The notes under the pieces: generated by a model
Told to the model about the DNA's origin: nothing
The model's database searches: none
Seen by the model: the letters and a program-made list of their open reading frames with translations, nothing else
In this document: positions 53,408 through 62,046 of the stretch, piece after piece
How positions within the stretch are numbered: the first letter of the stretch is position 1
Layout: every line of letters starts with the position of its first letter
Translations under genes and position numbers: made by a program
NCBI GenBank assembly: GCA_017405085.1
Contig: JAFRBB010000034.1
Span: 1 to 62,226, forward strand
Length of the DNA stretch: 62,226 nucleotides
Direction: 5' to 3'
From: Eubacteriaceae bacterium
GTDB lineage: Bacteria; Bacillota; Clostridia; Eubacteriales; Eubacteriaceae

Positions 53408-53861
53408 CGTCCGCTTTGAGCGTGACAGCAAACAAAAAGATATTGACGTTATCGTGCGTGCTGACCGGAAGGACAAACAGGTCAACACGCTGATGGAGAA
53501 AATTTCAATTCAAGAGCCGGAAAAATTAACCGTGCTTGACAGTGATAATTGCTCTTGTGTTATTGAAGAGGCGGAGATCATATTTGTATCCTCTGATGGA
53601 AAAAGCGTTAGGGTAACAGCGGCATCCGGTATTTTCCGCGCAAAACAAAGTTTACAGAGTATGGAGGAAAAACTCAGCCGGAAATTTCTGCGTATTTCTC
53701 GATTTGAACTGATCAATCTCAGTAAGGTAAAAAAATATGACTTCACGATGAGCGGAACCCTTCGTATTGAATTTGAAAACGGAATGGAGACTTGGGCGTC
53801 ACGGCGTTATATCCCGTTAATCAGAGAGCGGCTGACCGGAGAGGAGGGATACCTATGCTGA
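53394..53861 (+). CDS. LytTR-domain transcriptional regulator
   Basis: A 155-residue regulator without receiver domain. The C-terminal LytTR DNA-binding domain (about 60-150) has FLRISRFELINLSKVKKYDF and RRYIPLIRERL. The start is GTG at 53394 behind AAAGGAGGAAACCGC. The next gene encodes DUF3021, and such LytTR/membrane-inhibitor pairs are known as LytTR regulatory systems in Firmicutes, the membrane partner holding the regulator inactive. Matching boxes lie before its own promoter and the divergent one. Confidence 0.9.
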   Translation: MKEVNVRFERDSKQKDIDVIVRADRKDKQVNTLMEKISIQEPEKLTVLDSDNCSCVIEEAEIIFVSSDGKSVRVTAASGIFRAKQSLQSMEEKLSRKFLRISRFELINLSKVKKYDFTMSGTLRIEFENGMETWASRRYIPLIRERLTGEEGYLC

Positions 53862-54319
53862 AAAAAACACTCAGGATGGCGTGCGTTGGCTTTTTGCTCG
53901 GAATAGTAATCGGCAACGTCATCGCGTTTTTGACAGGTATTTCAGGTACAAACGACGTAGCCTTTGTATCGAAGCAGCTGCTCGATAAAGTTAATGGCAG
54001 CGCTGTCGCCGCGATGGCAGTTCAAAGCTTGTTCTCCGGATTATACGGCGCGGTGTGTTTTGCCGGTATGTCATTTTACGATATCGAGGAGATGTCTCTG
54101 GCTACAGCGACGGCTTCTCACTGCGCGCTGATTATCTTGCTTTATATTCCAATCGCGCTTTTTCTCGGATGGGTGAACAATATCACAGAGATATTAATCA
54201 TCGCGGGGATTCAGATGATCGTGTTCTTCATCATCTGGCTGATCATGTATTTGGTTTATAAGAAAAGGGTCAAAGAACTTAATGAAATGCAGAAGGCATT
54301 TACAGAAAGAAAAATATAA
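53855..54319 (+). CDS. DUF3021 membrane protein, probable LytTR partner
   Basis: A 154-residue protein with four membrane helices (FLLGIVIGNVIAFLTG; VQSLFSGLYGAVCFAGM; CALIILLYIPIALFLGW; IQMIVFFIIWLIMYLVY) and a short cytoplasmic tail. This is the DUF3021 layout. The ATG at 53855 lies inside the LytTR end (7-base overlap) with GAGAGGAGGG before it, so both are coupled. It probably acts as the inhibitory or sensing partner. Confidence 0.85.
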   Translation: MLKKTLRMACVGFLLGIVIGNVIAFLTGISGTNDVAFVSKQLLDKVNGSAVAAMAVQSLFSGLYGAVCFAGMSFYDIEEMSLATATASHCALIILLYIPIALFLGWVNNITEILIIAGIQMIVFFIIWLIMYLVYKKRVKELNEMQKAFTERKI

Positions 54320-54370
54320 TGTCATAATCCACATTCGGTTATTTTGATTAATAAAAAAGGATAAAGGAAA

Positions 54371-55084
54371 ATGAAAAAACGATTATTTTCTATTTTATTT
54401 TCGTTGGTGATACTTTTCAGTATTTACCCGATGGGTGTGTCGGCGGCGGAGTTAAAGCATAAAGATATCGCATATACTGGATTTGACATCAATTACTGTA
54501 AAGATAGTTCTGTCAAAGATTCGTCCAACAAAGAAGGAAAGAACTTGATTCCCATGAAAAGCCAATTTCACGATATTAAAAATATCAGCAGTTCAGACTC
54601 CTTTGATTTTACGAAAGAGCAAAAAACCCCAAATCCGAAGGAAAGAACAAACGAGAATTTGCTAAAAAGGGGTATGATGCTGATGGGGAAGATGAAGTTC
54701 GACAATCCCAATGACTGGATTAAACTGGTTCTTTGGATATGGAGTGGCCGTGGAAACAGCGAAAAAAGTGAGAATACGATGCGAAATGCCGATAACGAAC
54801 CTGTAAACATGGACCTTTCCTATAAGCTCACGGCTTGTACTGGTAAAAAGATTGAGCCTCCCAAGATCACCCTGACGAGTAAGAGCGGAAAAGTGTATAC
54901 TGAGAATAATGATTATAGCCTGATCTATTATCGCGATGTTTATCTTAATTCCAACAAGCCATATCAGATTGAGGTCGATCCCGAGAACATTTCGGATTTT
55001 GGTGACTACACGGTCGTTGCGATGCCAACGCGAAGTGGTGTTCTTTTCGGTGAAGCGCGGGATACATTTACCGTGGTAAAATAA
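54371..55084 (+). CDS. Secreted hypothetical protein
   Basis: A 237-residue protein with a clear Sec signal peptide (residues 1-26, cut after VSA-A). The mature part is polar and Lys/Ser-rich, then a C-terminal beta domain (about 150-237; KLTACTGKKIEPPKITL, DPENISDFGDYTVVA) that resembles Ig-like/PKD-type surface modules. AAAGGAAA precedes the ATG. It follows the DUF3021 gene by 51 bases and may be in the LytTR operon. No enzymatic motif. Confidence 0.7.
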   Translation: MKKRLFSILFSLVILFSIYPMGVSAAELKHKDIAYTGFDINYCKDSSVKDSSNKEGKNLIPMKSQFHDIKNISSSDSFDFTKEQKTPNPKERTNENLLKRGMMLMGKMKFDNPNDWIKLVLWIWSGRGNSEKSENTMRNADNEPVNMDLSYKLTACTGKKIEPPKITLTSKSGKVYTENNDYSLIYYRDVYLNSNKPYQIEVDPENISDFGDYTVVAMPTRSGVLFGEARDTFTVVK

Positions 55085-55275
55085 ACAAGCAGTTTAGACA
55101 ATATCGATAGAATGGGTATCTGAGACAGGGATTTCGCGATATATTTCCTTGATGAAAATCATTTCGATATCCGGTTTCCGGTTTCAATTATATCAAATCA
55201 CAGCAAAGACAGAATGCTGATTGCTCATGAAAATTTGAAAAAATGATAGGCTTATGTCAAGATAAAAACGTGACG

Positions 55276-55329
55276 AACACACATCGGTTTAGGATAGGCA
55301 TCAAATGTGTATCCTTCTCCGGTGTTTTT
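55276..55329 (+). terminator. Composite hairpin with T-tail (terminator or small RNA end)
   Basis: AACAC and CGG pair with CCG and GTGTT, enclosing AGGATA (55291-55296)/TATCCT (55310-55315), followed by TTTCTGTTTT. It is 190 bases past the secreted-protein gene. Confidence 0.55.
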
Positions 55330-55644
55330 CTGTTTTGAGGTGAACCACGTGTTGCAGGGTATGAAGAAGAGCGCTCTTGCGTTTCTGTTATAATCGAATT
55401 GATGGGAATAGGATATAAGAGAAAGCATTTTTTAGATTTTTAAAAATGACATAGACAGCGGTGTTGGGCTTTTGACTGCTATTAAAGCAAAAAAACAAAT
55501 GCAAAATATATTATCAAATCGATACGGTTATATACGAATATCAAAAATAATAGAGAATATATTGCGAAAATAAATAATTATATTCAAAAACACCTTAATC
55601 AATGGTGGATTGATTGGTTGTACTGCATCCATATTGTTTTTTTC

Positions 55645-55673
55645 TTGACACTCGTTTCCAAAAGTTCTAAAAT
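55645..55673 (+). promoter_or_regulatory. Promoter of the zinc-ribbon/TM/DUF3862-like gene
   Basis: Consensus TTGACA (55645-55650), 17-base spacer, TAAAAT (55668-55673). Confidence 0.8.
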
Positions 55674-55732
55674 AAAATATAGAAAAATAAAGAGATGTGA
55701 CAGACTTAAAAAGATTTAAGGAGGATATATTT

Positions 55733-56809
55733 ATGAAACAAGCACTAACGGCCAAAGGTCAAGTAGATGTTTGGAAGCATGCGACGCTCCAGGCATTTCA
55801 GACGATTGGCGTCGGTGATGTCCATACGGATGACGCTGGCAGCAGACTTAGTGGGATGCATCCGGAACTCGGTCCGATTAATATTGATTACCTGATTCCC
55901 GAAGAAGGCAAAACCCGAATGGAAATTCAGGTAGAAAATCCTGATTTAATTCAGCATTTCAAAGGCGCCGTCGCCGGAGCTTTCCGCTCGATTATGGCGA
56001 ATCCCGCCGCGCTTCAGGCCATTACGCAACCTGCGCCTGCGGACGAACCGGAAGCCCAGCCCGACACCGCGCCCGAAGTGCCAGCAGATGCCCAACCCGC
56101 GCAACCCGTTAACAATCTGTCTGATCTTCCGAAATCGGAAGAAGGACTGCCTATTTCTCCCGAAGCCGGTGCGATGGTTGAGCCTACCGAAGTCATTCCC
56201 GTGGATGCGCCTGAAGTCCAGACAGCTGCCGAAGAACAGGATAAACAGGAAAACAATCCCGAACCCGATGACAATACGAAACTTTGCAAGCATTGTCATA
56301 AACCGATGCCCAAAAACAATGATATTTGTCCCAACTGTCATAAAAAACAGAAAAGCAACGTCCTGCCGATTGTCTTGGGTATTGTCGGTGGTGTGATCGT
56401 TCTGGGACTGCTCGCTTTTTTCGTTCTAAGACCGATGCTTTCAGGCGGAAATAACAACGGAAGCAATTCAGGTGGAGGCACTGCATCACCGTCAACGTCT
56501 GCTTCGGTCAATCCCAGCGCCACAACCGATCCTAACGCCACAGCAGCGCCCAGCGCAACGGCAGCAACGGTTAAAGTCAGCAATGCCCAATACGAACAAG
56601 TTCAAAACGGTATGACTTACGAACAAGTTGTGGGCATTATGGGCGGAGAAGGTCAACAATTATCCGAATCCACCTATAACGACAGCAACGGAAACCCCGT
56701 CACCCTCAAAATTTATTATTGGGAAGGTCAGGGAGAAACCGGTGCCAATGTTAGCATTACTTTCCAAGGTGATGTCGTCACGACGAAGAGCTCTTACGGC
56801 CTTCAATAA
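55733..56809 (+). CDS. Zinc-ribbon transmembrane protein with C-terminal DUF3862-like domain
   Basis: A 358-residue modular protein: N-terminal globular region (1-105), Pro/Ala/Glu-rich linker (about 106-185), zinc ribbon CKHCH ... CPNCH (about 192-212), one membrane helix (LPIVLGIVGGVIVLGLLAFFVL, about 217-238), Ser/Thr/Ala/Asn-rich spacer, then a C-terminal SmpA/BLIP-like repeat unit (QYEQVQNGMTYEQVVGIMGG). So the N-terminus is cytosolic and the DUF3862-like unit extracellular. AAGGAGG precedes the ATG at 55733. Function unknown. Confidence 0.8.
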   Translation: MKQALTAKGQVDVWKHATLQAFQTIGVGDVHTDDAGSRLSGMHPELGPINIDYLIPEEGKTRMEIQVENPDLIQHFKGAVAGAFRSIMANPAALQAITQPAPADEPEAQPDTAPEVPADAQPAQPVNNLSDLPKSEEGLPISPEAGAMVEPTEVIPVDAPEVQTAAEEQDKQENNPEPDDNTKLCKHCHKPMPKNNDICPNCHKKQKSNVLPIVLGIVGGVIVLGLLAFFVLRPMLSGGNNNGSNSGGGTASPSTSASVNPSATTDPNATAAPSATAATVKVSNAQYEQVQNGMTYEQVVGIMGGEGQQLSESTYNDSNGNPVTLKIYYWEGQGETGANVSITFQGDVVTTKSSYGLQ

Positions 56810-56873
56810 ATAAACCATCATTTATATGTTGTTGTGAACAAAGGCACACAAATATAATACGTCACAGTAAACA

Positions 56874-56906
56874 AAAACCGTCGGTTGAACGTGAACCGGC
56901 GGTTTT
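56874..56906 (+). terminator. Terminator of the zinc-ribbon/TM gene
   Basis: AAAACCG-T-CGGTT pairs with AACCG-G-CGGTTTT, followed by GTGTTTG. Confidence 0.75.
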
Positions 56907-57083
56907 GTGTTTGACGCTTCATCATCTTAGCGTTTTTTTGACAGAAAAATCATCACAAAAGCAACGAAATCTTAACGGAAAATGTGCTAACCTATTCTAA
57001 TATAATCGAGGATGTGTTTTACGATTTTATTTTTTAATATCATAGACAAGTATTTTAAAAAAAGCACATTTTTCGGAAAGAAA

Positions 57084-57092
57084 TGCTATAAT
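57084..57092 (+). promoter_or_regulatory. Extended -10 promoter before the PH-like/metH genes
   Basis: TGCTATAAT with core TATAAT at 57087-57092, about 60 bases before the TTG start at 57152. No good -35 is seen, which extended -10 promoters tolerate. Confidence 0.55.
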
Positions 57093-57151
57093 ACATTTTT
57101 AACCCGTTAAATTCATTTAAGGGATATCAAGCGAAAGGGAGAACACCGTTT

Positions 57152-57724
57152 TTGGAACAAATCAGACAGAGAACCGTACGATATTCATGGAAAATTCAGT
57201 TGACTTTTAATCTTGTCATGCTGGCGTTGGCCGTCATTGGCGTCATTCTCAGGGTGACATATGGCGATACGGTCAGATGGGCGCTTTACGCGCTTGTCGG
57301 TGTCATCGCCGTCTTATTCATTTGCCGGGTGGTGATCATGCGCTACCGCGTGGTGTTCAAACCCTATGAAATGATTGTGAGACCGATGATCGGCAGCGAT
57401 ATCATCTATGACATTGATGAGGTTGATCCTCCTCAGTTGTCTGAGAATGGAAGGCTTATCATTACCAGAAATGGCGAAACGGTGGTCAATCTTAAGCCTG
57501 ACAGCGAAGGCTTTAAAGAAGCCGTCGCGTTTTTAAAAGAACATGGATGGTTTAAGGCGAAGGACATCGTGGAAATAAAAAACAGTAAGCCAAAAACGTC
57601 TTCCTCCAATGATGATGCTTCCGATGCCATCAAAGATCCGGCAATATCACAGAAGACAAAAACTTCTTCGGAAGACGATATGAAAACCGATGGGACGGAA
57701 AGCTCCAGAAAATGTGAAGATTGA
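57152..57724 (+). CDS. Two-helix membrane protein with PH-like domain
   Basis: A 190-residue protein. Two membrane helices (about 18-36 and 43-62) precede a small PH-like beta domain (about 68-130; YRVVFKPYEMIVRPMIGSDIIYDIDEV) and a disordered Ser/Lys/Asp-rich tail. The start is TTG at 57152 behind GAAAGGGAG. It ends 40 bases before metH and is probably co-transcribed with it, though no functional link is evident. Confidence 0.68.
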   Translation: MEQIRQRTVRYSWKIQLTFNLVMLALAVIGVILRVTYGDTVRWALYALVGVIAVLFICRVVIMRYRVVFKPYEMIVRPMIGSDIIYDIDEVDPPQLSENGRLIITRNGETVVNLKPDSEGFKEAVAFLKEHGWFKAKDIVEIKNSKPKTSSSNDDASDAIKDPAISQKTKTSSEDDMKTDGTESSRKCED

Positions 57725-57764
57725 AAGCAATATTAAGTCAAAGGAACAAAAAAAAGGATTGATC

Positions 57765-60152
57765 ATGAATATCATTGAACATATCAAAAAAGAAAGGCTG
57801 TATATGGACGGCGGCATGGGGAGTCTCATTCAAAAGCGCATCAAAAATCCCGGGCGCGTTCCCGAAGAACTCAATATCAGCCATCCCGATGTGATTGCCG
57901 AAATCCAAAGCCTGTATGTCGAAGCCGGCGCAGACATCCTGCTTGCCAACACTTTCGGTGCCAACGGCTACAAAGCACAAGATTCATCTTACAGTGTTTC
58001 TGAACTCGTCAAAGCCGGTGTCGCCATCGCCAAAGGGCAAAACCCCAAATACGTTGCCCTTGATGTGGGTCCTTTGGGCTCTCTGGTCGGTGATGTCGGG
58101 AGCATTTCCTTCAGTGAGGCGGTTATTTATTTCGAAGAAGTTGTACGGGCCGGTGCCGATGCTGGGGTCGATCTTGTCTTTGTGGAAACCATGACGGACA
58201 TCACCGAGGCCAGAGCTGCGCTCATCGCCGCAAAAAACGTCTGTGATTTGCCCGTTGCCGTTTCGATGACTTACGAAGCGACGGGAAGAACACTGACCGG
58301 CACAGATCCCGAAACGGCGGTCTGCCATCTTTCGGCTTTAGGCGCCGATATCATAGGCGTCAATTGCTCCGTGGGGCCGGCTCAAATGCTTCCGATTGTC
58401 AAAGAACTTGTCGCTCATTCAACGGTTCCCGTTGCGGTTGAGCCCAACGCGGGACTTCCACGGGTTGAGAACGGTCAAACCGTTTATGACATCGGATCCG
58501 ACGATTTTGCGGCCTATATGACAGAAATTGCCGAGGCGGGAGCGACGCTTTTAGGCGGTTGCTGCGGCACAACGCCGGAACACATCAACAAAACAATTGC
58601 CTTGACAAAAGACATTCCGCTATCGCCGCTTTGGGAAAAAGCATCTGTGCCAAAGGTTGCCTCTGCCACCAAAACCGTCACATTGGGACAGGATGTGGTC
58701 ATTATCGGCGAAGCGATTAATCCCACGACCAATCCCGAGCTCAAAGCTGACCTCCGTGCCGGCAGAACCACCGTTGTCAAACGACTGGCCATCGAACAAA
58801 AAAGACAAGGCGCTGATATTTTGGACGTCAATGTCGGACTGCCGGATATCGACGAAAAGGCTATGTTTTTAAAAGCGGTCAAAGCCATTTCACAAGTCGT
58901 GGATTTGCCCCTTCAGCTCGATTCCACAAAACCGGATGTGATTAGAGCGGTGCTTTCGGAATATACCGGTGTCCCCATCATCAACTCCGTCAGCGGGAAA
59001 GACGAGTCTTTGGATGCGGTCTTGCCCCTTGCAAAGAAATACGGCGCTTCTGTTTTGGGCCTAACGCTGGATGAACGAGGTCTTCCCAAAACGATGCGTG
59101 ATCGCGTGGAAATCGCGGATAAAATCATCAAAAGGGCAGCAGGTTTTGGCATTGCTAAAGAACGGATGCTGATTGATTGTTTGACACTGACGGTCTCTGC
59201 ACAACAGGATGCCGTTCGGGAGACTTTGATGGCCATTCCCGAGATCAAAAAACGATATGGGGTGCCGACTGTCCTTGGCGTGAGTAATATCGCCTTTGGC
59301 CTTCCCAACAGAAGGCTGATCAATCGAACTTTTTTTGCCATGGCGTTGGCCGCGGGTCTCGATACGCCCATTATCAAAACAGCGGATCAATCAATGATGG
59401 ATACGGTTGATGCCTACCGGGCTTTGGCAGCTATTGATAAAGGCTGCAGCGATTATGTGGCAAAGCATCAAAATGACAGGCCGACAGCCGAAACCAATAC
59501 TGGTTCGGCTTCCGTTAAAAGCGATAAAAGTAAAAACTTAAGCGACATCAAACAAATGGTGGTGGAGGGAATGAAAGAAGAAATCATTCCTGCGGTCAAG
59601 GCGCTGTTGACGACCACCGATCCCATGGATATTGTCAACGAACATCTTATTCCGGGGCTAGATGAAGTTGGTGCACGATTTGAAACCGGAGAGATGTTTT
59701 TGCCCAATCTCATTTTCTCTGCTGAAACCGTTCAGGCTGCTTTCTCTGAGATCAAAAGCGTCATCGGTCAATCTTCGGTCACCAAAGGACGCGTGATTTT
59801 GGCAACGGTGCAGGGAGATGTGCACGACATCGGAAAAAACATCGTCAAAGTCGTGATGGAAAACTACGGTTACGATGTCATTGATTTGGGAAAAGATGTG
59901 CCGCCGACAGTCGTCGTTGATACGGCTCTTAAAGAAAATATACAACTTGTCGGATTGTCTGCGCTCATGACAACGACAGTTGAAAAAATGGAAGAAACAG
60001 TACGTTTAATTAAAGAAGCTAAGCCCGATATTGCGGTTATGGTAGGAGGCGCCGTTTTAAATGAAACCTTTGCAAAGCAAATCGGCGCGGACTATTACGG
60101 GAAAGACGCAAAAGCCGGGGCAGATATTGCCAAGATGGTTTTTGGCGCCTAA
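57765..60152 (+). CDS. metH: Cobalamin-dependent methionine synthase, lacking the SAM-activation domain
   Basis: A 795-residue protein with three MetH modules in order: homocysteine/zinc domain (about 1-290, Cys ligands in GVNCS and GGCCGT), methyl-THF (pterin) domain (about 315-570, IGEAINPTTNPEL, DVNVGLPD), and B12 cap plus cobalamin domain (about 600-795, with GDVHDIGKNIV at about 684 supplying the lower His ligand). The C-terminal SAM/flavodoxin reactivation domain of E. coli-type MetH is absent. The ATG at 57765 follows AAAAAAGGATTG. It transfers methyl from methyl-THF to homocysteine; reactivation may rely on the RACo-like protein. Confidence 0.93.
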   Translation: MNIIEHIKKERLYMDGGMGSLIQKRIKNPGRVPEELNISHPDVIAEIQSLYVEAGADILLANTFGANGYKAQDSSYSVSELVKAGVAIAKGQNPKYVALDVGPLGSLVGDVGSISFSEAVIYFEEVVRAGADAGVDLVFVETMTDITEARAALIAAKNVCDLPVAVSMTYEATGRTLTGTDPETAVCHLSALGADIIGVNCSVGPAQMLPIVKELVAHSTVPVAVEPNAGLPRVENGQTVYDIGSDDFAAYMTEIAEAGATLLGGCCGTTPEHINKTIALTKDIPLSPLWEKASVPKVASATKTVTLGQDVVIIGEAINPTTNPELKADLRAGRTTVVKRLAIEQKRQGADILDVNVGLPDIDEKAMFLKAVKAISQVVDLPLQLDSTKPDVIRAVLSEYTGVPIINSVSGKDESLDAVLPLAKKYGASVLGLTLDERGLPKTMRDRVEIADKIIKRAAGFGIAKERMLIDCLTLTVSAQQDAVRETLMAIPEIKKRYGVPTVLGVSNIAFGLPNRRLINRTFFAMALAAGLDTPIIKTADQSMMDTVDAYRALAAIDKGCSDYVAKHQNDRPTAETNTGSASVKSDKSKNLSDIKQMVVEGMKEEIIPAVKALLTTTDPMDIVNEHLIPGLDEVGARFETGEMFLPNLIFSAETVQAAFSEIKSVIGQSSVTKGRVILATVQGDVHDIGKNIVKVVMENYGYDVIDLGKDVPPTVVVDTALKENIQLVGLSALMTTTVEKMEETVRLIKEAKPDIAVMVGGAVLNETFAKQIGADYYGKDAKAGADIAKMVFGA

Positions 60153-60157
60153 TCAAC

Positions 60158-60192
60158 AAAAAACGATGTGTCTTAGTCGGCACATCGTTTTT
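60158..60192. terminator. Bidirectional terminator of metH and the dCMP deaminase gene
   Basis: AAAAACGATGTG pairs with CACATCGTTTTT across a 10-base loop, flanked by A and T tracts for both convergent genes. Confidence 0.85.
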
Positions 60193-60219
60193 GCTTTTTG
60201 TGATTAGTTAATGGTTGAT

Positions 60220-60708
60220 TTATAGGTTGATTGAAATGGTCTTGTTTTCCGGAATGTATTGCGTGTACGTAATATTGGTCATATCGAGCATTTTTTTGGA
60301 CGCCGCTATGGCATCAGTGTCCGCGTATTTATCTTCCATGTAGACAACATGCTTGATGCCGGATTGGATAATGGCTTTGGTGCATTCATTACATGGAAAC
60401 AACGTGACATAAAGGGTTGAGCCCTTTAAATCTCTGGCACCGCTGTTTAAAATCGCGTTAAATTCCGCGTGACAGACATATAAATATTTGGTCTCTAAAG
60501 GATCGCCTTCGCGAGCCCAGGGCATATGATCGTCATCACAGCCGGTTGGCATGCCGTTGTAGCCCATCGATAGGATCTTTTTGTCGGCTCCGACAATGCA
60601 AGCGCCGACCTGAGTGCCGGGATCTTTGCTGCGCATGGCCGATAAAACGGCGATGCCCATAAAATAAGCGTCCCAGCTAATGTAATCATCGCGTTTTGTT
60701 GTTTTCAT
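60220..60708 (-). CDS. Deoxycytidylate (dCMP) deaminase, ComEB family
   Basis: A 162-residue zinc deaminase that makes dUMP from dCMP for thymidylate synthesis. The zinc site is CHAEFNAIL and PCNECTKAI; the N-terminal SKDPGTQVGACIV and MGYNGMPTGCDD motifs bind nucleotide. Normal length. It stands alone between metH and the tmRNA gene. Confidence 0.93.
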   Translation of the reverse strand: MKTTKRDDYISWDAYFMGIAVLSAMRSKDPGTQVGACIVGADKKILSMGYNGMPTGCDDDHMPWAREGDPLETKYLYVCHAEFNAILNSGARDLKGSTLYVTLFPCNECTKAIIQSGIKHVVYMEDKYADTDAIAASKKMLDMTNITYTQYIPENKTISINL

Positions 60709-60843
60709 ATCGTCATTCCTTTTCGAATTATTTCTCTTAATAATTTTGTATAATATTATGGCAGTGAATCAGTTGGTGTATCTGAAAGTATAAAAAACAA
60801 AACAGTGCTTGATTATTATTGGTGTGTTCGGATTCAAGTAATT

Positions 60844-61233
60844 TGGTGGAGGCGGCGGGAGTCGAACCCGCGTCCGAAAATTCTTTCATCATGCTTTCTA
60901 CGTGTGTAGCCGACAGATTGTTCTCGTATCTTCTAACTGCTATCGGCACAGTCAAAAGATACCAGCCTCTAAAAAGTGATATCAAATTGAGACAAATCTG
61001 ATAACAGGGATTCGCTAAATGAAAACATCAGCCTCACGCCGCGAATGCTCGCAAGGGGATGCGTGGCTTAATTGAAGCCACTGTTGTTAGGAAACGAACA
61101 CCGCTTACGCAGCGAACGCCATTTCGTAACGATTATCTTTTGCGTTTATATTTAAGGTGCCGTTTTTAACGATGACGAGCCCACCGACACGCTTACAGGA
61201 CTGCTAAATCCCCGTCGAAACCTTTACGCCCCC
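60844..61233 (-). ncRNA. ssrA: tmRNA (SsrA)
   Basis: A 390-nt minus-strand RNA. The tRNA-like ends pair GGGGGCG with CGCCTCC and the 3' CCA is encoded; the T arm has GGTTCGACTCC. The tag reading frame is AKDNRYEMAFAA followed by TAA, ending in the usual hydrophobic AA degron. Pseudoknot-like stems fill the rest. It lies 4 bases after smpB, with which it rescues stalled ribosomes. Confidence 0.96.
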
Positions 61234-61237
61234 TTTT

Positions 61238-61696
61238 TTAATAGTGTTCGCGAAGTTTGCGCTCCATGCGACGCTTGGCATCGCGTTCGGCAATGCTATG
61301 CCTTTTGTCATAGAGTTTTTTGCCCTTCGCAAGAGCCAGTTCGCATTTTACTCTCCCGTTTTTAAAATATAACGAGACGGGAATCAGAGTGTAACCTTCA
61401 CGGCCCTTCAAACCAAAAAGTCTGCGTAATTCTTTTTTGTGCATTAAAAGCTTTCGCGGGCGAAGCGGATCTTTATTAAAAATATTGCCCTTTTCATAGG
61501 GAGAAATGTTCATTTGGTAAATAAAGAGTTCGCCGTCTTTAAAATCAGCGTAGCTTTCTTTTAAACTGACTTTTCCTTGTCTGAGGGATTTGACCTCGGT
61601 GCCCGCAAGCACAAGACCGCATTCATATGTTTCCTCAAAAAAATAGTCATGTCTTGCTTTTCGATTGGTTGCGATTGTTTTTGATTGGGATGTCAA
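61238..61696 (-). CDS. smpB: SsrA-binding protein SmpB
   Basis: A 152-residue tmRNA partner. [19 protein letters not shown], the [11 protein letters not shown] helix and the basic C-terminal tail are family features. Start chosen at the TTG at 61696, because GGAGGG lies 7 bases before it; that ribosome site would be inside the gene if the upstream ATG (61714 or 61732) were used. Promoter TTGATT-17-TATAAT lies upstream. Confidence 0.92.
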   Translation of the reverse strand: MTSQSKTIATNRKARHDYFFEETYECGLVLAGTEVKSLRQGKVSLKESYADFKDGELFIYQMNISPYEKGNIFNKDPLRPRKLLMHKKELRRLFGLKGREGYTLIPVSLYFKNGRVKCELALAKGKKLYDKRHSIAERDAKRRMERKLREHY

Positions 61697-61734
61697 TACA
61701 ATTCCCTCCAACATGTCAAAAGAATTACACATTC

Positions 61735-61763
61735 ATTATAAAGGCAATGATAAAATGAATCAA
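61735..61763 (-). promoter_or_regulatory. smpB-ssrA promoter
   Basis: On the minus strand TTGATT (61763-61758), 17-base spacer, TATAAT (61740-61735), about 40 bases before the TTG start. Confidence 0.75.
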
Positions 61764-62046
61764 GTATGTTTTTAAGCAAATGATTGATATAGTTTACATA
61801 CAAAAATAAATATTCAATTGACTTTCATAAACGGTTTTATTAATATGTGGATATTATAGATTTTGTATAATAAAGTTGAACATCAATCTATATTCTGTAG
61901 GCTGATTAACCAACATGGATAAAATTGAAAAGTTTTATCTGGATATCATAAAGAGTCAAGTCCTAAATAATGTGGTGACCTTTAGGTAGAAAATGTATTG
62001 TCTCAAGGCATATCGGATATACCAGTGTTTAAACTATGTCAGGCTG
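61764..62046. other. AT-rich gap with no recognised gene
   Basis: No supported coding region. It contains the smpB upstream region and, near 61960-62046, presumably the terminal end of the IS256-type element; I could not fix an inverted repeat because the other end is outside the window. Confidence 0.5.

Larger units (their letters stand above)
55085..55732. other. 648-bp AT-rich gap with composite hairpin and promoter
   Basis: No gene is supported; frames are short. It holds a composite hairpin at 55276-55329, an extended -10 TGTTATAAT (about 55387-55395) beside an AGAGCGCTCT palindrome, and the strong promoter at 55645-55673 (separate entries). Confidence 0.6.
56810..57151. other. 342-bp gap with terminator and promoter
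   Basis: No gene. It holds the terminator at 56874-56906, an AT-rich stretch, and an extended -10 promoter at about 57084-57092. Confidence 0.6.

Noticed and set aside
60760..60843. Terminator directly after the tmRNA gene
   Set aside because: The stretch is T-rich on the minus strand but I could not find a convincing stem.
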